Positions 16,236-23,318 of a DNA stretch of 29,564 nt are shown piece by piece. The stretch is from Ruthenibacterium lactatiformans. Its GTDB lineage: Bacteria > Bacillota > Clostridia > Oscillospirales > Ruminococcaceae. Where the stretch lies: assembly GCF_000949455.1 (NCBI RefSeq), contig NZ_JXXK01000040.1, positions 1 through 29,564 on the forward strand. Direction: 5' to 3'. The position numbers were made by a program, and so were the translations under genes. The notes beneath the pieces were generated by a model. The model was not told where the DNA came from. It searched no databases and worked only from the letters and a program-made list of their open reading frames with translations. Position 1 is the stretch's first letter. Each line of letters starts with the position of its first letter.

Positions 16236-16647
16236 AATGTTTTCCTCCTTAAATGATTACTTGTGGCGCCCGGCTTTCACCCCTGGCGTCTTTTGATGTT
16301 TATATTCTACAGTACTCTCAAAAGCATAAAAAGTCAGTAAAACTATCACTTTATCTAATATTCTACGATGCCCTATTTTTGCTGGAACACACATTTCATT
16401 TTTCACCCGCCGCAGTGGGAGACACTCCAGAATCGGTTTTCTTTGCGCAATTCAATACATTTTCTAGATTTATCATAATTCCTCACGCAACATCCTATCT
16501 TTTGTATTGAATTGAATGGGCTACCGCCTTTTGCCACGTACGTGCCATTAACACGCTCGGACTATTACAGCGGCACCGTTGTTATATTGGTTGCTCAGAG
16601 CCTGCCCTATAGCTCCCGCAAACATTCCAACTTAGGTAATTTCCCCT
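16236..16647. promoter_or_regulatory. Non-coding region with probable operon promoter
   Basis: About 410 bp without a convincing gene on either strand. It should hold the promoter of the transporter operon. On the minus strand GTAGAATAT occurs twice as a direct repeat (16366-16358 and 16310-16302), each containing a -10-like TAGAAT; neither has a good -35, which fits an activator-dependent promoter. A 10-bp palindrome CACGTACGTG lies at 16535-16544. No relaxase remnant could be read here in any frame. Confidence 0.35.
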
Positions 16648-16749
16648 TTAGCAACAGAGCAAAAAGCCGTGTTCATTGCCGAATACGATTTTTATTCTTT
16701 TATGTTGGCACATCTGGGCTGCACAAGTACAGGTTTTATCCTCATTCAT
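16648..16749 (-). CDS. Possible 33-residue cysteine-rich peptide
   Basis: A small open frame of 33 codons whose ATG overlaps the stop codon of the mobC-like gene (ATGA) and has AAGGAG five bases upstream. The peptide has five cysteines (7, 9, 14, 32, 33) and a CTCAAQMCQH stretch that could bind metal. Start and spacing suggest translational coupling to mobC. I do not recognise the product. It occupies the place where a relaxase gene would be expected, so it may also be an accidental frame left after a deletion. Confidence 0.3.
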   Translation of the reverse strand: MNEDKTCTCAAQMCQHKRIKIVFGNEHGFLLCC

Positions 16750-17053
16750 ATACTCTCCTTTACAAGCGAAAGCGCCTTGCTGCACAGCCGCTGCAGTTCC
16801 TCCACCTGTGCGGGGGAAACGCTTTTGACCGTGTTGGCAAGGCGCGTGATCTGGTTGATGTTGTTTGCGATCCCGGATATCTCACGGACGAGCCGGAGCT
16901 GTTCTTCCGTTGGCCGCGGCTTTATTTCCACGCCCATGATGAGATTGCGGATGACTTCGCTTTTTCCCAGCCCACTCTCCTTACATATTTTTTCGAGATG
17001 TGAAAGCTCGTTTTTATCGAGAAAAAATTAACATGAAATGTTCGGACGCGCAA
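16746..17053 (-). pseudogene. mobC-like relaxosome protein gene with one-base frameshift
   Basis: MobC-type proteins help a relaxase open DNA at oriT. The C-terminal part is clear: ICKESGLGKSEVIRNLI, then RPTEEQLRLVREISGIANNI and NQITRLANTVKSV, matching the MobC fold with its NN-NQI motif. An in-frame ATG at 16937 would give only 63 residues. Reading upstream, a TTG start at 17053 with GAGGTG seven bases before it gives MRVRTFHVNFF, then the frame breaks in a six-base homopolymer (plus-strand A6, 17022-17027). Adding one base joins it to LDKNELSHLEKICKES and yields an intact protein of about 103 residues. The break is therefore a one-base deletion, or a sequencing error in the homopolymer. 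The gene faces the oriT-like repeats. Confidence 0.72.
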
Positions 17054-17065
17054 TGTGTATCACCT

Positions 17066-17170
17066 CATTGATTCAATGGTTCGAAGGGTTTTAGGGAGCT
17101 TGCTCCCTAACAAGCGGGCATTTGTATCTACAAATGCCGTGCTTGCAAGGACAGCGCACGCGCTGTCCTT
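17066..17170. other. Candidate oriT: four consecutive perfect inverted repeats
   Basis: CATTGA-T-TCAATG (17066-17078) is followed by three perfect hairpins with two-base loops: TTAGGGAGC/GCTCCCTAA (17091-17110, 9-bp stem), GGCATTTGTA/TACAAATGCC (17117-17138, 10 bp, flanked by an outer CAAGC/GCTTG pair at 17111-17115/17141-17145) and AAGGACAGCGC/GCGCTGTCCTT (17147-17170, 11 bp). The block lies directly upstream of the mobC-like gene and of the divergent gene at 17336, the usual place of oriT in mobilizable elements. No known nic site was matched, so the call rests on position and symmetry. Confidence 0.55.
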
Positions 17171-17296
17171 TACCTGTCGAAAGAAAAAATGACGCCATCA
17201 TTCTTTACATTCAATTATCTGCATTCCAACTTACGACACGATTTATCTTGTTACTTCTGTTTGACTGTGATATATTTAAGCTGCCAGCTATCTTTA

Positions 17297-17316
17297 ATAT
17301 ATATATATATATATAT
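17297..17316 (+). repeat. (AT)10 dinucleotide tract before the ribosome site
   Basis: Ten AT units run from 17297 to 17316, ending eight bases before the first base of the GGGAG ribosome site and 20 bases before the ATG at 17336. It probably covers the -10 region or transcript start of the divergent gene. A possible -35 TTGACT lies at 17261-17266, but the spacing is too long for a simple promoter. Such tracts change length by slippage. Confidence 0.8.
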
Positions 17317-17335
17317 TTGTTGGGAGTGTGACTTA

Positions 17336-17659
17336 ATGTCTGAAGGAAAACGTATCCGGAGAACGCCGGAACAGATCGTTGCTGATTTGGATGTTCAAAT
17401 TGAAAACCTGAAAGATTCCATCCTGGAATTGGAAAACAAAAAAGCAGCGTCTGTCACCGAATTCGATAACAAGATCGCCGCTGTTAAAGAAAAAATCGCT
17501 AAATTAGAAGTTAAAAAGAAAGATGTACTTACGCCGAAAAAACGCAAACCGCGTAAAAGCAAAGCCGAACAAATCAAACTCCTTGTCAGGCAGGCACAGA
17601 AATCCGGAATGAAGCTGGACGAGATTGCGGATAAGCTTGGCATGGCTCTGCCTGAATAA
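17336..17659 (+). CDS. Small basic coiled-coil protein of mobile elements
   Basis: A 107-residue protein, the only confident plus-strand gene in the window. Residues 8-65 form a predicted coiled coil (EQIVADLDVQIENLKDSILE and following heptads). A very basic linker (KKKDVLTPKKRKPRKSK, about 66-82) leads to a short helical end (about 83-107; KAEQIKLLVRQAQKSGMKLD then EIADKLGM) that resembles a helix-turn-helix or H-NS-like tail. ATG 17336 was chosen because GGGAG lies nine bases upstream; a longer in-frame version reads through the AT tract and makes no sense. It is divergent from mobC across the oriT-like repeats, so a DNA-binding role in transfer or silencing is possible. Function is not known to me. 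Confidence 0.8.
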   Translation: MSEGKRIRRTPEQIVADLDVQIENLKDSILELENKKAASVTEFDNKIAAVKEKIAKLEVKKKDVLTPKKRKPRKSKAEQIKLLVRQAQKSGMKLDEIADKLGMALPE

Positions 17660-17668
17660 TCGTCTTTA

Positions 17669-17694
17669 CCGCAGCCAGGAGGCTGCGGTTTTTT
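17669..17694 (+). terminator. Intrinsic terminator after the coiled-coil gene
   Basis: CCGCAGCC (17669-17676), loop AGGA, GGCTGCGG (17681-17688) and TTTTTT (17689-17694): a perfect 8-bp stem with U-run, ten bases after the stop. On the opposite strand it ends 18 bp beyond the PAPS-reductase-like stop, and may lie under both convergent transcripts. Confidence 0.92.
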
Positions 17695-17712
17695 CATTGT
17701 TCATTGCCATGC

Positions 17713-18873
17713 TCAAAATTGATCCGCTGCATAATTTGTATTGCCGATAAAATACGCCTCTATCTTTCCGTAATCCCCGAACTGTACCTTCTCTCCTGTG
17801 AGATAACAGACAGCTTCCTCCCACATGTGCAGCGGATATCTTTCTCTTTCCCGCATATGGCGCATAATGTCCAGCGCCTGGCGCTTCGTTTCCGGCACAA
17901 GGCGCAAATCCGAAATATTCACGCCAAGCTCCCAGGCAATATCGTCAAGCAGCCGGGCAGGCTGTGCCGTGCGGTCTTCTGCGTATCCCCATAGCGTAAG
18001 CTGGTTCCCGTCTGCTTTGTCCGCCGCCTTGTCGTTCAGCCACCATTCAAACCACTGCTCCGGCGTGCTGGCAAATTCCAGAACCGGCAGGCCAAGCGCG
18101 CGCCTGTCCTCCAACATGTGGCCAAACGTGCGCAGATACTGCGCCTTGAATTTTGGCCAGCGGCGGAACTCCTGTTCACGCCCCGCGCGCCGTGCCATGG
18201 GGCAGCCGATGCAACCAAGCCGCGTAAATCCCTCATCGTACAGGCTGCATTGCTTCAGCCCCACATCTTTGGAATAGGACCAGATATCCGAATCCGTCCA
18301 GTACGCCAACGGGTTGACCCTCCTCTGGTTGTCCTGATAGCAGGTCTCGAATATCCTTCGCTTTTCACTGTTGTCAAACGGCATGATGATGCTGTCACCG
18401 CGCTTTTTGTCCGATGCGATCTCCAACTCGTCGCGCTTTTTTCTCCGTCCCACACTCTCATACTTGCGCACGCCCAGCGACAGGATCGCCCGGCCCTGCT
18501 GCGGCACCGGACGCTCTTTCAGATGTTCGCAGCAATATCGCACCTTGCGCAGCGGCGGGATCTTCTTTATGCGCATCAATTTCCACATACTATACTGGTA
18601 CATCACGTCATAGGTCAGATACCCCAGATCGCGGTATGCCTGGAAATTTGCACGCTGGAAATAGACAAGCTCCGGCGGATCGATGCCTGTAACACTATGC
18701 ATATAAAAATGCCGCACTCCAGCCCGGCGCATCAGATGCCCCAGCACGCGGCTGTCTTTTCCCTCACTGGTACAAACACAATAGCCCCGCACATCGTAGT
18801 GCAGTGCCAGCCCCTCGTAATACCGGAGCAGGCGCACGGCTTCTTCATCCGGCGCATTTTTTGTAAAGCTCAT
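17713..18873 (-). CDS. PAPS-reductase-like PP-loop ATP pyrophosphatase family protein
   Basis: A 386-residue protein of the PP-loop superfamily. The PP-loop is SEGKDS (36-41) and GID near 63-65 follows the second strand. Cysteines at 114-115 (RYCCEHLK), 209 and in CIGC (221-224) resemble the Fe-S ligands of adenylyl/phosphoadenylyl-sulfate reductases and DndC-like proteins; NPLAYWTDSDIW (187-198) is also family-typical. A C-terminal extension (about 255-386) is not part of classic CysH. Sulfate reduction is unlikely here; element-borne members are commonly annotated only as PAPS reductase family. ATG 18873 has a weak GGA seven bases before; ATG 18885 is an alternative without ribosome site. 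It follows the 149-residue gene. A role in DNA or nucleoside modification is only a guess. Confidence 0.82.
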   Translation of the reverse strand: MSFTKNAPDEEAVRLLRYYEGLALHYDVRGYCVCTSEGKDSRVLGHLMRRAGVRHFYMHSVTGIDPPELVYFQRANFQAYRDLGYLTYDVMYQYSMWKLMRIKKIPPLRKVRYCCEHLKERPVPQQGRAILSLGVRKYESVGRRKKRDELEIASDKKRGDSIIMPFDNSEKRRIFETCYQDNQRRVNPLAYWTDSDIWSYSKDVGLKQCSLYDEGFTRLGCIGCPMARRAGREQEFRRWPKFKAQYLRTFGHMLEDRRALGLPVLEFASTPEQWFEWWLNDKAADKADGNQLTLWGYAEDRTAQPARLLDDIAWELGVNISDLRLVPETKRQALDIMRHMRERERYPLHMWEEAVCYLTGEKVQFGDYGKIEAYFIGNTNYAADQF

Positions 18874-18887
18874 TTGATGTTCCATCG

Positions 18888-18917
18888 AAAAAGGCCGAAG
18901 CGAATTACCGCTCCGGC
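18888..18917 (-). terminator. Stem-loop overlapping the stop of the upstream gene
   Basis: On the minus strand GCCGGAGCG (18917-18909) pairs with CGCTTCGGC (18902-18894; one G-U pair), loop GTAATT, then C and TTTTT (18892-18888). It covers the stop of the gene ending at 18905 and precedes the PAPS-reductase-like start, so it could lower expression of that last gene. Confidence 0.55.
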
Positions 18918-19354
18918 CCGCCGCCTCCTTTTTCCCTGTTCGTTTTTCGCCGCTCCCGCATCGACACATATTCGACAAAATACAGGTCCAGCGGCATATA
19001 TTTAAAGCTTCTGTTGTATGCAAGGAGCTCATTTTCGATCCCGTCCCGGACCGCATGGTCAAGCAAATGCTGTATATCCTCCACCGGGATCGTGCGCACC
19101 GTGCAAAATCCGGGCAGTCTCCAATCGTCCGGCATCGCCGCCTGCAGCATGTTATTGCTGCGCTCGCCCGCTGCCCAAAGCAGCACGGAACCCGCCGGGC
19201 AGCCTTTCAGCGGGGCCTGCAGCCTGACTGCGGCGGGAATGTCCGCCAAGAAGCGCCCGCTGGGGTCCTGCTGCCGCGCCATGAAATACTCTTTTACGAT
19301 CTGCCCAACCTGCTCCTGCGGCTGGATGTATATAAGGCTTTCCTGATAACCCAT
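18905..19354 (-). CDS. Hypothetical element protein, 149 residues
   Basis: I do not recognise the family. The protein is 149 residues, without membrane segments or a signal peptide, acidic to neutral, with a basic Arg/Lys/Gly-rich tail (MRERRKTNREKGGGGPER). The centre (QAPLKGCPAGSVLLWAAGER) is hydrophobic and the second half is helical. Its ATG at 19354 has AGGAG about 13 bases upstream, a long spacing, so the start is less certain. It lies between the DUF3848 gene and the PAPS-reductase-like gene in the same direction, 28 bp from the former, and appears part of the element operon. Confidence 0.65.
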   Translation of the reverse strand: MGYQESLIYIQPQEQVGQIVKEYFMARQQDPSGRFLADIPAAVRLQAPLKGCPAGSVLLWAAGERSNNMLQAAMPDDWRLPGFCTVRTIPVEDIQHLLDHAVRDGIENELLAYNRSFKYMPLDLYFVEYVSMRERRKTNREKGGGGPER

Positions 19355-19382
19355 TGTGTCACGTCATCTCCTACAAATAGAT

Positions 19383-19724
19383 TCATCCCATCGGATGTTC
19401 TTTTCGGAACGCCTCGGTCTGGCGCTTGAGATAGATGCGCCGCGTCTCGCGACGCACAGCACTGCGCAGCGCGTCGATGTGCGAATATTCTGTTTTCAGC
19501 CACAGGCGGTAAAGGAAATCCAGCGGCCTGCGCTGCGGCGTCAAAACAGAAAGCTGCTGATGGGTAAGCGGCGTTTCCCGTAAAACGGAAAGCAGGTCCT
19601 GCTTGATGACATATTCATACGCCCTGTTCATCACCTTTGCGGGCACGCTGCCCTCCAAGAGGTCCCGCAGGCAAAACATCTCATGCTCCGCCTGCGCGAC
19701 CACTTTCATCTGCTGTTTTGTCAT
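19383..19724 (-). CDS. DUF3848-type protein, copy 2
   Basis: A 113-residue, mostly helical protein. The arrangement RAYEYVIKQDLLSVLRETPL (about 34-53) followed by RPLDFLYRLWLKTEYSHIDAL (about 66-86) resembles DUF3848, a family of unknown function known from conjugative elements and phages of Firmicutes. It has the same length as its upstream neighbour at 19746 and a similar order of motifs (AYEY/AGEI, PLDFLY/PLEYLY), so the two look like old paralogues. It follows that gene by 21 bp. No catalytic residues can be named. Confidence 0.7.
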   Translation of the reverse strand: MTKQQMKVVAQAEHEMFCLRDLLEGSVPAKVMNRAYEYVIKQDLLSVLRETPLTHQQLSVLTPQRRPLDFLYRLWLKTEYSHIDALRSAVRRETRRIYLKRQTEAFRKEHPMG

Positions 19725-19745
19725 GTTCTGTATCCTCCGTTTTTT

Positions 19746-20087
19746 CTATCGGGCTTCGCCTGCAATTCTTTCCCGGTTTCTTTTTCGCTGCCATCCGGCT
19801 TCCTCTGCCGCCGCATCCTGCATATGGTCGATCAGGACATTGGAAAGGCCCGTATCCTTTTTCAGGTACTCCTGATACAAATATTCCAGCGGCATGCGCA
19901 TGCCCAAAAGCGCCTTTGTTTCCTTTGGGCCAAGGAACGCTTCTTCCACCAGCAGCGCCATATCTGTTTTCACCGCAATTTCGCCCGCCTTTTCGATCAC
20001 ATCCTGTACGGGCAGACGCTCCAGCCCGGCCACAAAAGCCGCCAGCTCATCATTCATTTTTCCGATCAATCGTTCCGTATTGTTCAT
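19746..20087 (-). CDS. DUF3848-type protein, copy 1
   Basis: A 113-residue helical protein. KAGEIAVKTDMALLVEEAFL and MPLEYLYQEYLKKDTGLSNV match the layout of DUF3848. ATG at 20087 was taken because GGAGGGAG lies close upstream; an in-frame extension to 20141 has no ribosome site. It begins 13 bp after the stop of the broken helicase-type gene, in whose array it normally lies. Function unknown; in related elements such genes accompany DUF3849 and large polyvalent proteins. Confidence 0.7.
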   Translation of the reverse strand: MNNTERLIGKMNDELAAFVAGLERLPVQDVIEKAGEIAVKTDMALLVEEAFLGPKETKALLGMRMPLEYLYQEYLKKDTGLSNVLIDHMQDAAAEEAGWQRKRNRERIAGEAR

Positions 20088-20100
20088 AAAGCTCCCTCCG

Positions 20101-21622
20101 TTATCTCTCATAGTCCTTCGCCGCCCGCTGCGGCGGCTCAATATCCAGCGTATCGTCCATCAAATCCGGGATGCTGTTCTTCCCGTCGATGTTCAGCAGT
20201 GCGTTCACCGCCGAGAGCCGCGCTTCCTTTTCAGCCAGCTCCTGCTCCTGTGCAAACGGCTTCTCCAGCTCCTGTCGGGTATTTTCCTGCTGCTTTTCGA
20301 TCTCCGATATTTCCTGCGTCAGCTTTTTCAAATGGGCTTCCATCCCGTTCAGCGCATTGTTGATACGGGCAAGGTTGCCCTGTACATCCGTGCCCAGCTC
20401 CGCGAAATACACCGCCGCGCCGCGCAGGCCCACGACAAACGCCTGTTCCATCGCACGGTATTCAAGCCGCATCGCAAACCCGCGGTATGAGCCTATTTCC
20501 ATCGCTTCGTCGCGCTGCACCACCGTCTGGCACAAAGCCAACAGCTCAGCGCCCGCCGCGGCCTTGTCCGTGTACTCCCGGCCCATGACCGTCATGGAAA
20601 ACTGCTCCCTGTCCTCCGGTGTGTTCGCGTCGCGCCGGGGGATGTCCTTTTCAATGGCGACGATCTTCTGCCGCCGCTCCAAAAGCTGCTGCGGATATTC
20701 CAGCAGCAGCATATCCTCCAACCTGTACCGCTGGGACACATGGCTTGATTTCAAAAGCCGCAGCTTTGATCTTCTTCTCAGCCTTTGGCGTGGACAGGTC
20801 GCAGAATACAAGCTGTGTCCCTTTGGTGGATGCAAATTCCTGCCAGAGCCGGAACACCTCCTCCACAGAGGCATTGACCTTGCTGCCCGCCTCATCCGGC
20901 AGAAGCGGATCGATGAGCCGCTGGTCCAGCGCCAGCTTGCGGCCATCGTTTGTAATTTTCAGCATATTGTCCTCGCTGGGGTCTACATTCCCGTTCCGCA
21001 CCGCCTCGGCGCGTTCGCCCAGTTCAGCCACCATTTCCCGCTGGATGTCTGTGGGCTTTACCACAACATTTTTCCGCTCTACCTCCGGCACAGGCAAATT
21101 CAGCATATCCGCTGTCTGGATGTCCGCCGCCTCGCGCCACAGCGCCATCAGCTCCGGCAAATTGTAGAACCGGGAAAAACGCGTGCGCATCCGGTATCCC
21201 GTCCCCTCCGGCTTCAGTTCCACCGACGTGGTCACTTCCCCGAACGTGGACGCCCATTCGTCGAACAGCGTCAGGCCCCGGTCCTGCAGCATACCGTATT
21301 GCAGATACCGCATCATCGTATACAATTCCGCCATGCTGTTGGAGATCTATTTGAGACGCCCGAAATGGCTGTGCGGGTCCGGCAGCGCGATGGCCTGCGC
21401 GTCCGGACGCAGGCTCCGCTTCATCCGCGTATACCACACCTCCTTCGCCGCGCACGCCGTCGCCTCCGGCTCCTGCGCGTAGATCAACACCTGCTCCGGA
21501 AAGCTGTATTTGTACAGACGCGCCGCGGCGTCCAGGAACGCCCGCCACGCCTGCCCGCTACTCGTAATGTTGTACAGCGTTGTCCGGGACAGCTCCCGGA
21601 CGGTCTGCCTGTTCACCGGCAT
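20101..21622 (-). pseudogene. Remnant of a giant SNF2-helicase-type element protein with two large deletions
   Basis: Three in-order pieces of a very large protein (homologues in conjugative elements exceed 2,000 residues and carry methylase and SNF2/DEAD helicase domains). Piece 1, from ATG 21622, is the N-terminus (MPVNRQTVRELSRTTLYNIT, then FPEQVLIYAQEPEATACA) and ends at an in-frame TAG at 21346-21348. Piece 2 continues in the same frame with ISNSMAELYTMMRYLQYG, RTRFSRFYNLPELMALW, NMLKITNDGRKLALDQRLID and LVFCDLSTPK, a helicase middle region. Piece 3, in another frame from about 20766, is KLRLLKSSHVSQRYRLEDM to the C-terminus. Lost are everything between piece 1 and 2 and, between piece 2 and 3, the second helicase half with its QR-AGR-IRQG motif. 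The gene cannot make a working helicase. Confidence 0.85.
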
Positions 21623-21648
21623 CGCCGCTCATCTCCTGTTTTCATTTT

Positions 21649-22611
21649 TTACCGGGCTTCGCCCCGTTCTTTTTGGAATCTCTGCTTCGGGGTCAGAATG
21701 CGCCCCTGTTCGTCATAGCTGCACGGGTCTGCGGCCTGTGTCTGCCAGCCGAACATCGAGCCTGCCAACATCGCCTCGGCCTGGGCGCGGCTCACACCCA
21801 GCTTTTCGTTTGTCTCCAAAACGAACGCGCGGTTCTCCTCCCGTCCCATGTCTGGAATATCGGTTTTGAAAAAGCCGGTTTCTCCCTTTTTAACAAGGAT
21901 GATCCCGCCCGTGCTGGGCAGGAGGTTGTAGCACTGCTCCGGCAGGGACGAGCGCAGCGGGATGACCGTGCCGCCGTTTTGCCGGAGCTGCTCCGCAAGC
22001 TGGCAGATGTGCCGGATGCCGTCCATGCCCCGGCCCAGCTCCAGATGGCAGTCGTCAATATATCTGCAGGTATGCTCGATCCGTTCCCCGTCGCTCCATG
22101 TGATCCGGACCTTATCGCCGTCCGGGATTCGGAACAACTCTTTGTAGTCCGGCGTGATGAAGCGGATACCGCGCCCGGCATTCTCCATGTGCCGGTCCAG
22201 ATGCTCCGTCATATACGCGAACAAATAGAAATTGTAGTCTCCCGGATCGGTATGGCAGCGCAGCAGATAGCTGTACTGCTGTGTGTTGATCCGAAATCCG
22301 TATTCCCTGCAGTAGTTCCCGTCAAAGCCTGCGTCTGCGTGGTCGTGGCAGATGCGCGCCATTTCACTTCTGCCGGAAAACAGGCCGCCGGGCTGCCGCA
22401 GGGTATTGACCACCCGGTCGAACTCCTGTCTGAACGCATCTGTTTTGTACCGGCCGTGTCCGTCCTCCCAGGTGGTGAAAAATTCCCGGCCACTCCTGCC
22501 AAAGTCTCCGCGCAGACGTCCGATGCCGCCTGTCTGGCCCTCAAGCTGCGTGCTCTGCCTGTATGCGTACAGCCGTTCCCCCGGCTGCATCGTTTGGATT
22601 TCCAGCTCCAT
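21649..22611 (-). CDS. Conserved multi-domain element protein, function unknown
   Basis: A 320-residue cytoplasmic protein. Three parts can be told apart: an N-terminal domain (about 1-150; GGIGRLRGDFGRSGREFFTT, then YGFRINTQQYSYLLRC and DYNFYLFAYM), a middle part (about 150-210; FITPDYKELFRIPDGD, YIDDCHLELG), and a C-terminal part (about 215-320; PEQCYNLLPSTG and AGSMFGWQTQAADPCSYDEQ). I know all three as recurring modules of polyvalent proteins on conjugative elements of Clostridia, without assigned activity. ATG 22611 gives a five-base spacing to GGGGAG; ATG 22614 would have two. The start overlaps the stop of the upstream gene (ATGA), so the pair is coupled. The broken helicase-type gene follows after 26 bp. 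Confidence 0.75.
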   Translation of the reverse strand: MELEIQTMQPGERLYAYRQSTQLEGQTGGIGRLRGDFGRSGREFFTTWEDGHGRYKTDAFRQEFDRVVNTLRQPGGLFSGRSEMARICHDHADAGFDGNYCREYGFRINTQQYSYLLRCHTDPGDYNFYLFAYMTEHLDRHMENAGRGIRFITPDYKELFRIPDGDKVRITWSDGERIEHTCRYIDDCHLELGRGMDGIRHICQLAEQLRQNGGTVIPLRSSLPEQCYNLLPSTGGIILVKKGETGFFKTDIPDMGREENRAFVLETNEKLGVSRAQAEAMLAGSMFGWQTQAADPCSYDEQGRILTPKQRFQKERGEAR

Positions 22612-23312
22612 CATCGCTCCCCGCCTTTTTCCTTTCCGCGTGTCTGCGCCGCCCGTGGGCGGCGCAGGGTTTCGCTTGTTTCCTTTTCCCTGCGTGCCGT
22701 CAAAAATTCTTCCAGCCGCTGTTTTTCAGCGGCCTTTTCACGCTGGTAGTCCTGCCGCAGCGCGGCGGCCTTTTCCTTTGCCCAGCCGGGCAGACGGTCC
22801 GGCTTGACAGCCCCCATTACGTCCGTGCGGCGGATATATGTATGCTCCCCGGTATATATGTTGATGCAGAACACCTTTGTGCCGTGGCTGCCGGCACGCG
22901 CGCCGTTGCCGCCCACTGCAAAATACAGCTGGTGGGCCGCGTTCCAGTATTCCGGGCGCAGAACGCCGGGGCGCATTACAAGCACCTTGCCCTCGTAATC
23001 ACCCGCGCGGCTGTCCCGGATGCAGTCAGCCTCCGTCAGGAGCTGCGGCGCATGGTGTTCCTGGCGCTGCGCGCGGACCTGTTCGATCTGCTTTTGCAGG
23101 CGCTGGATGAACATCTCCCAGGCTTCTGTATATTCCGTTGTGCCTTCTATTCCGCTGAACCGGGCAAGGCCCAACTCGTAGCTCACTTCCATGTACCCCA
23201 CATAGAACGGAAGCGGCGCATCCTGCTGCACCGCAAGGAATATTTCCCTGTCGCCAAGATGCACGCTGTGCGTCACCTTGTGCCCGTCCACGATGTATTC
23301 TTCCTGTTCCAT
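22611..23312 (-). CDS. Conserved element protein, 233 residues, function unknown
   Basis: A 233-residue protein with no membrane segment. The central part (about 108-165; KVLVMRPGVLRPEYWNAAHQ, then LYFAVGGNGARAGSHGTKVF and INIYTGEH) is a recurring module of conjugative elements of this kind, and the C-terminus (about 175-233) is a long charged helix rich in Lys, Arg and Glu. ATG 23312 lies just inside the end of the upstream gene's ribosome-site region, with GAGAGG nine bases before it. It is coupled to the DUF3846 gene upstream (6-bp gap) and to the next gene by an overlapping ATGA. No function can be named. Confidence 0.72.
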   Translation of the reverse strand: MEQEEYIVDGHKVTHSVHLGDREIFLAVQQDAPLPFYVGYMEVSYELGLARFSGIEGTTEYTEAWEMFIQRLQKQIEQVRAQRQEHHAPQLLTEADCIRDSRAGDYEGKVLVMRPGVLRPEYWNAAHQLYFAVGGNGARAGSHGTKVFCINIYTGEHTYIRRTDVMGAVKPDRLPGWAKEKAAALRQDYQREKAAEKQRLEEFLTARREKETSETLRRPRAAQTRGKEKGGER

Positions 23313-23318
23313 TTTCCT

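Noticed and set aside
16512..17003. Plus-strand 163-codon frame over the mobC region
   Set aside because: Antisense to the MobC-coding frame and without family likeness.
17091..17170. Reading the hairpin row as a transcription terminator cluster
   Set aside because: No T-runs follow the stems and no gene ends there; position between divergent genes fits oriT better.
20171..21718. Plus-strand 515-codon open frame opposite the broken helicase gene
   Set aside because: It is rich in Arg, Ser and His, has no known motif or ribosome site, and lies antisense to clear helicase fragments; a product of GC bias.
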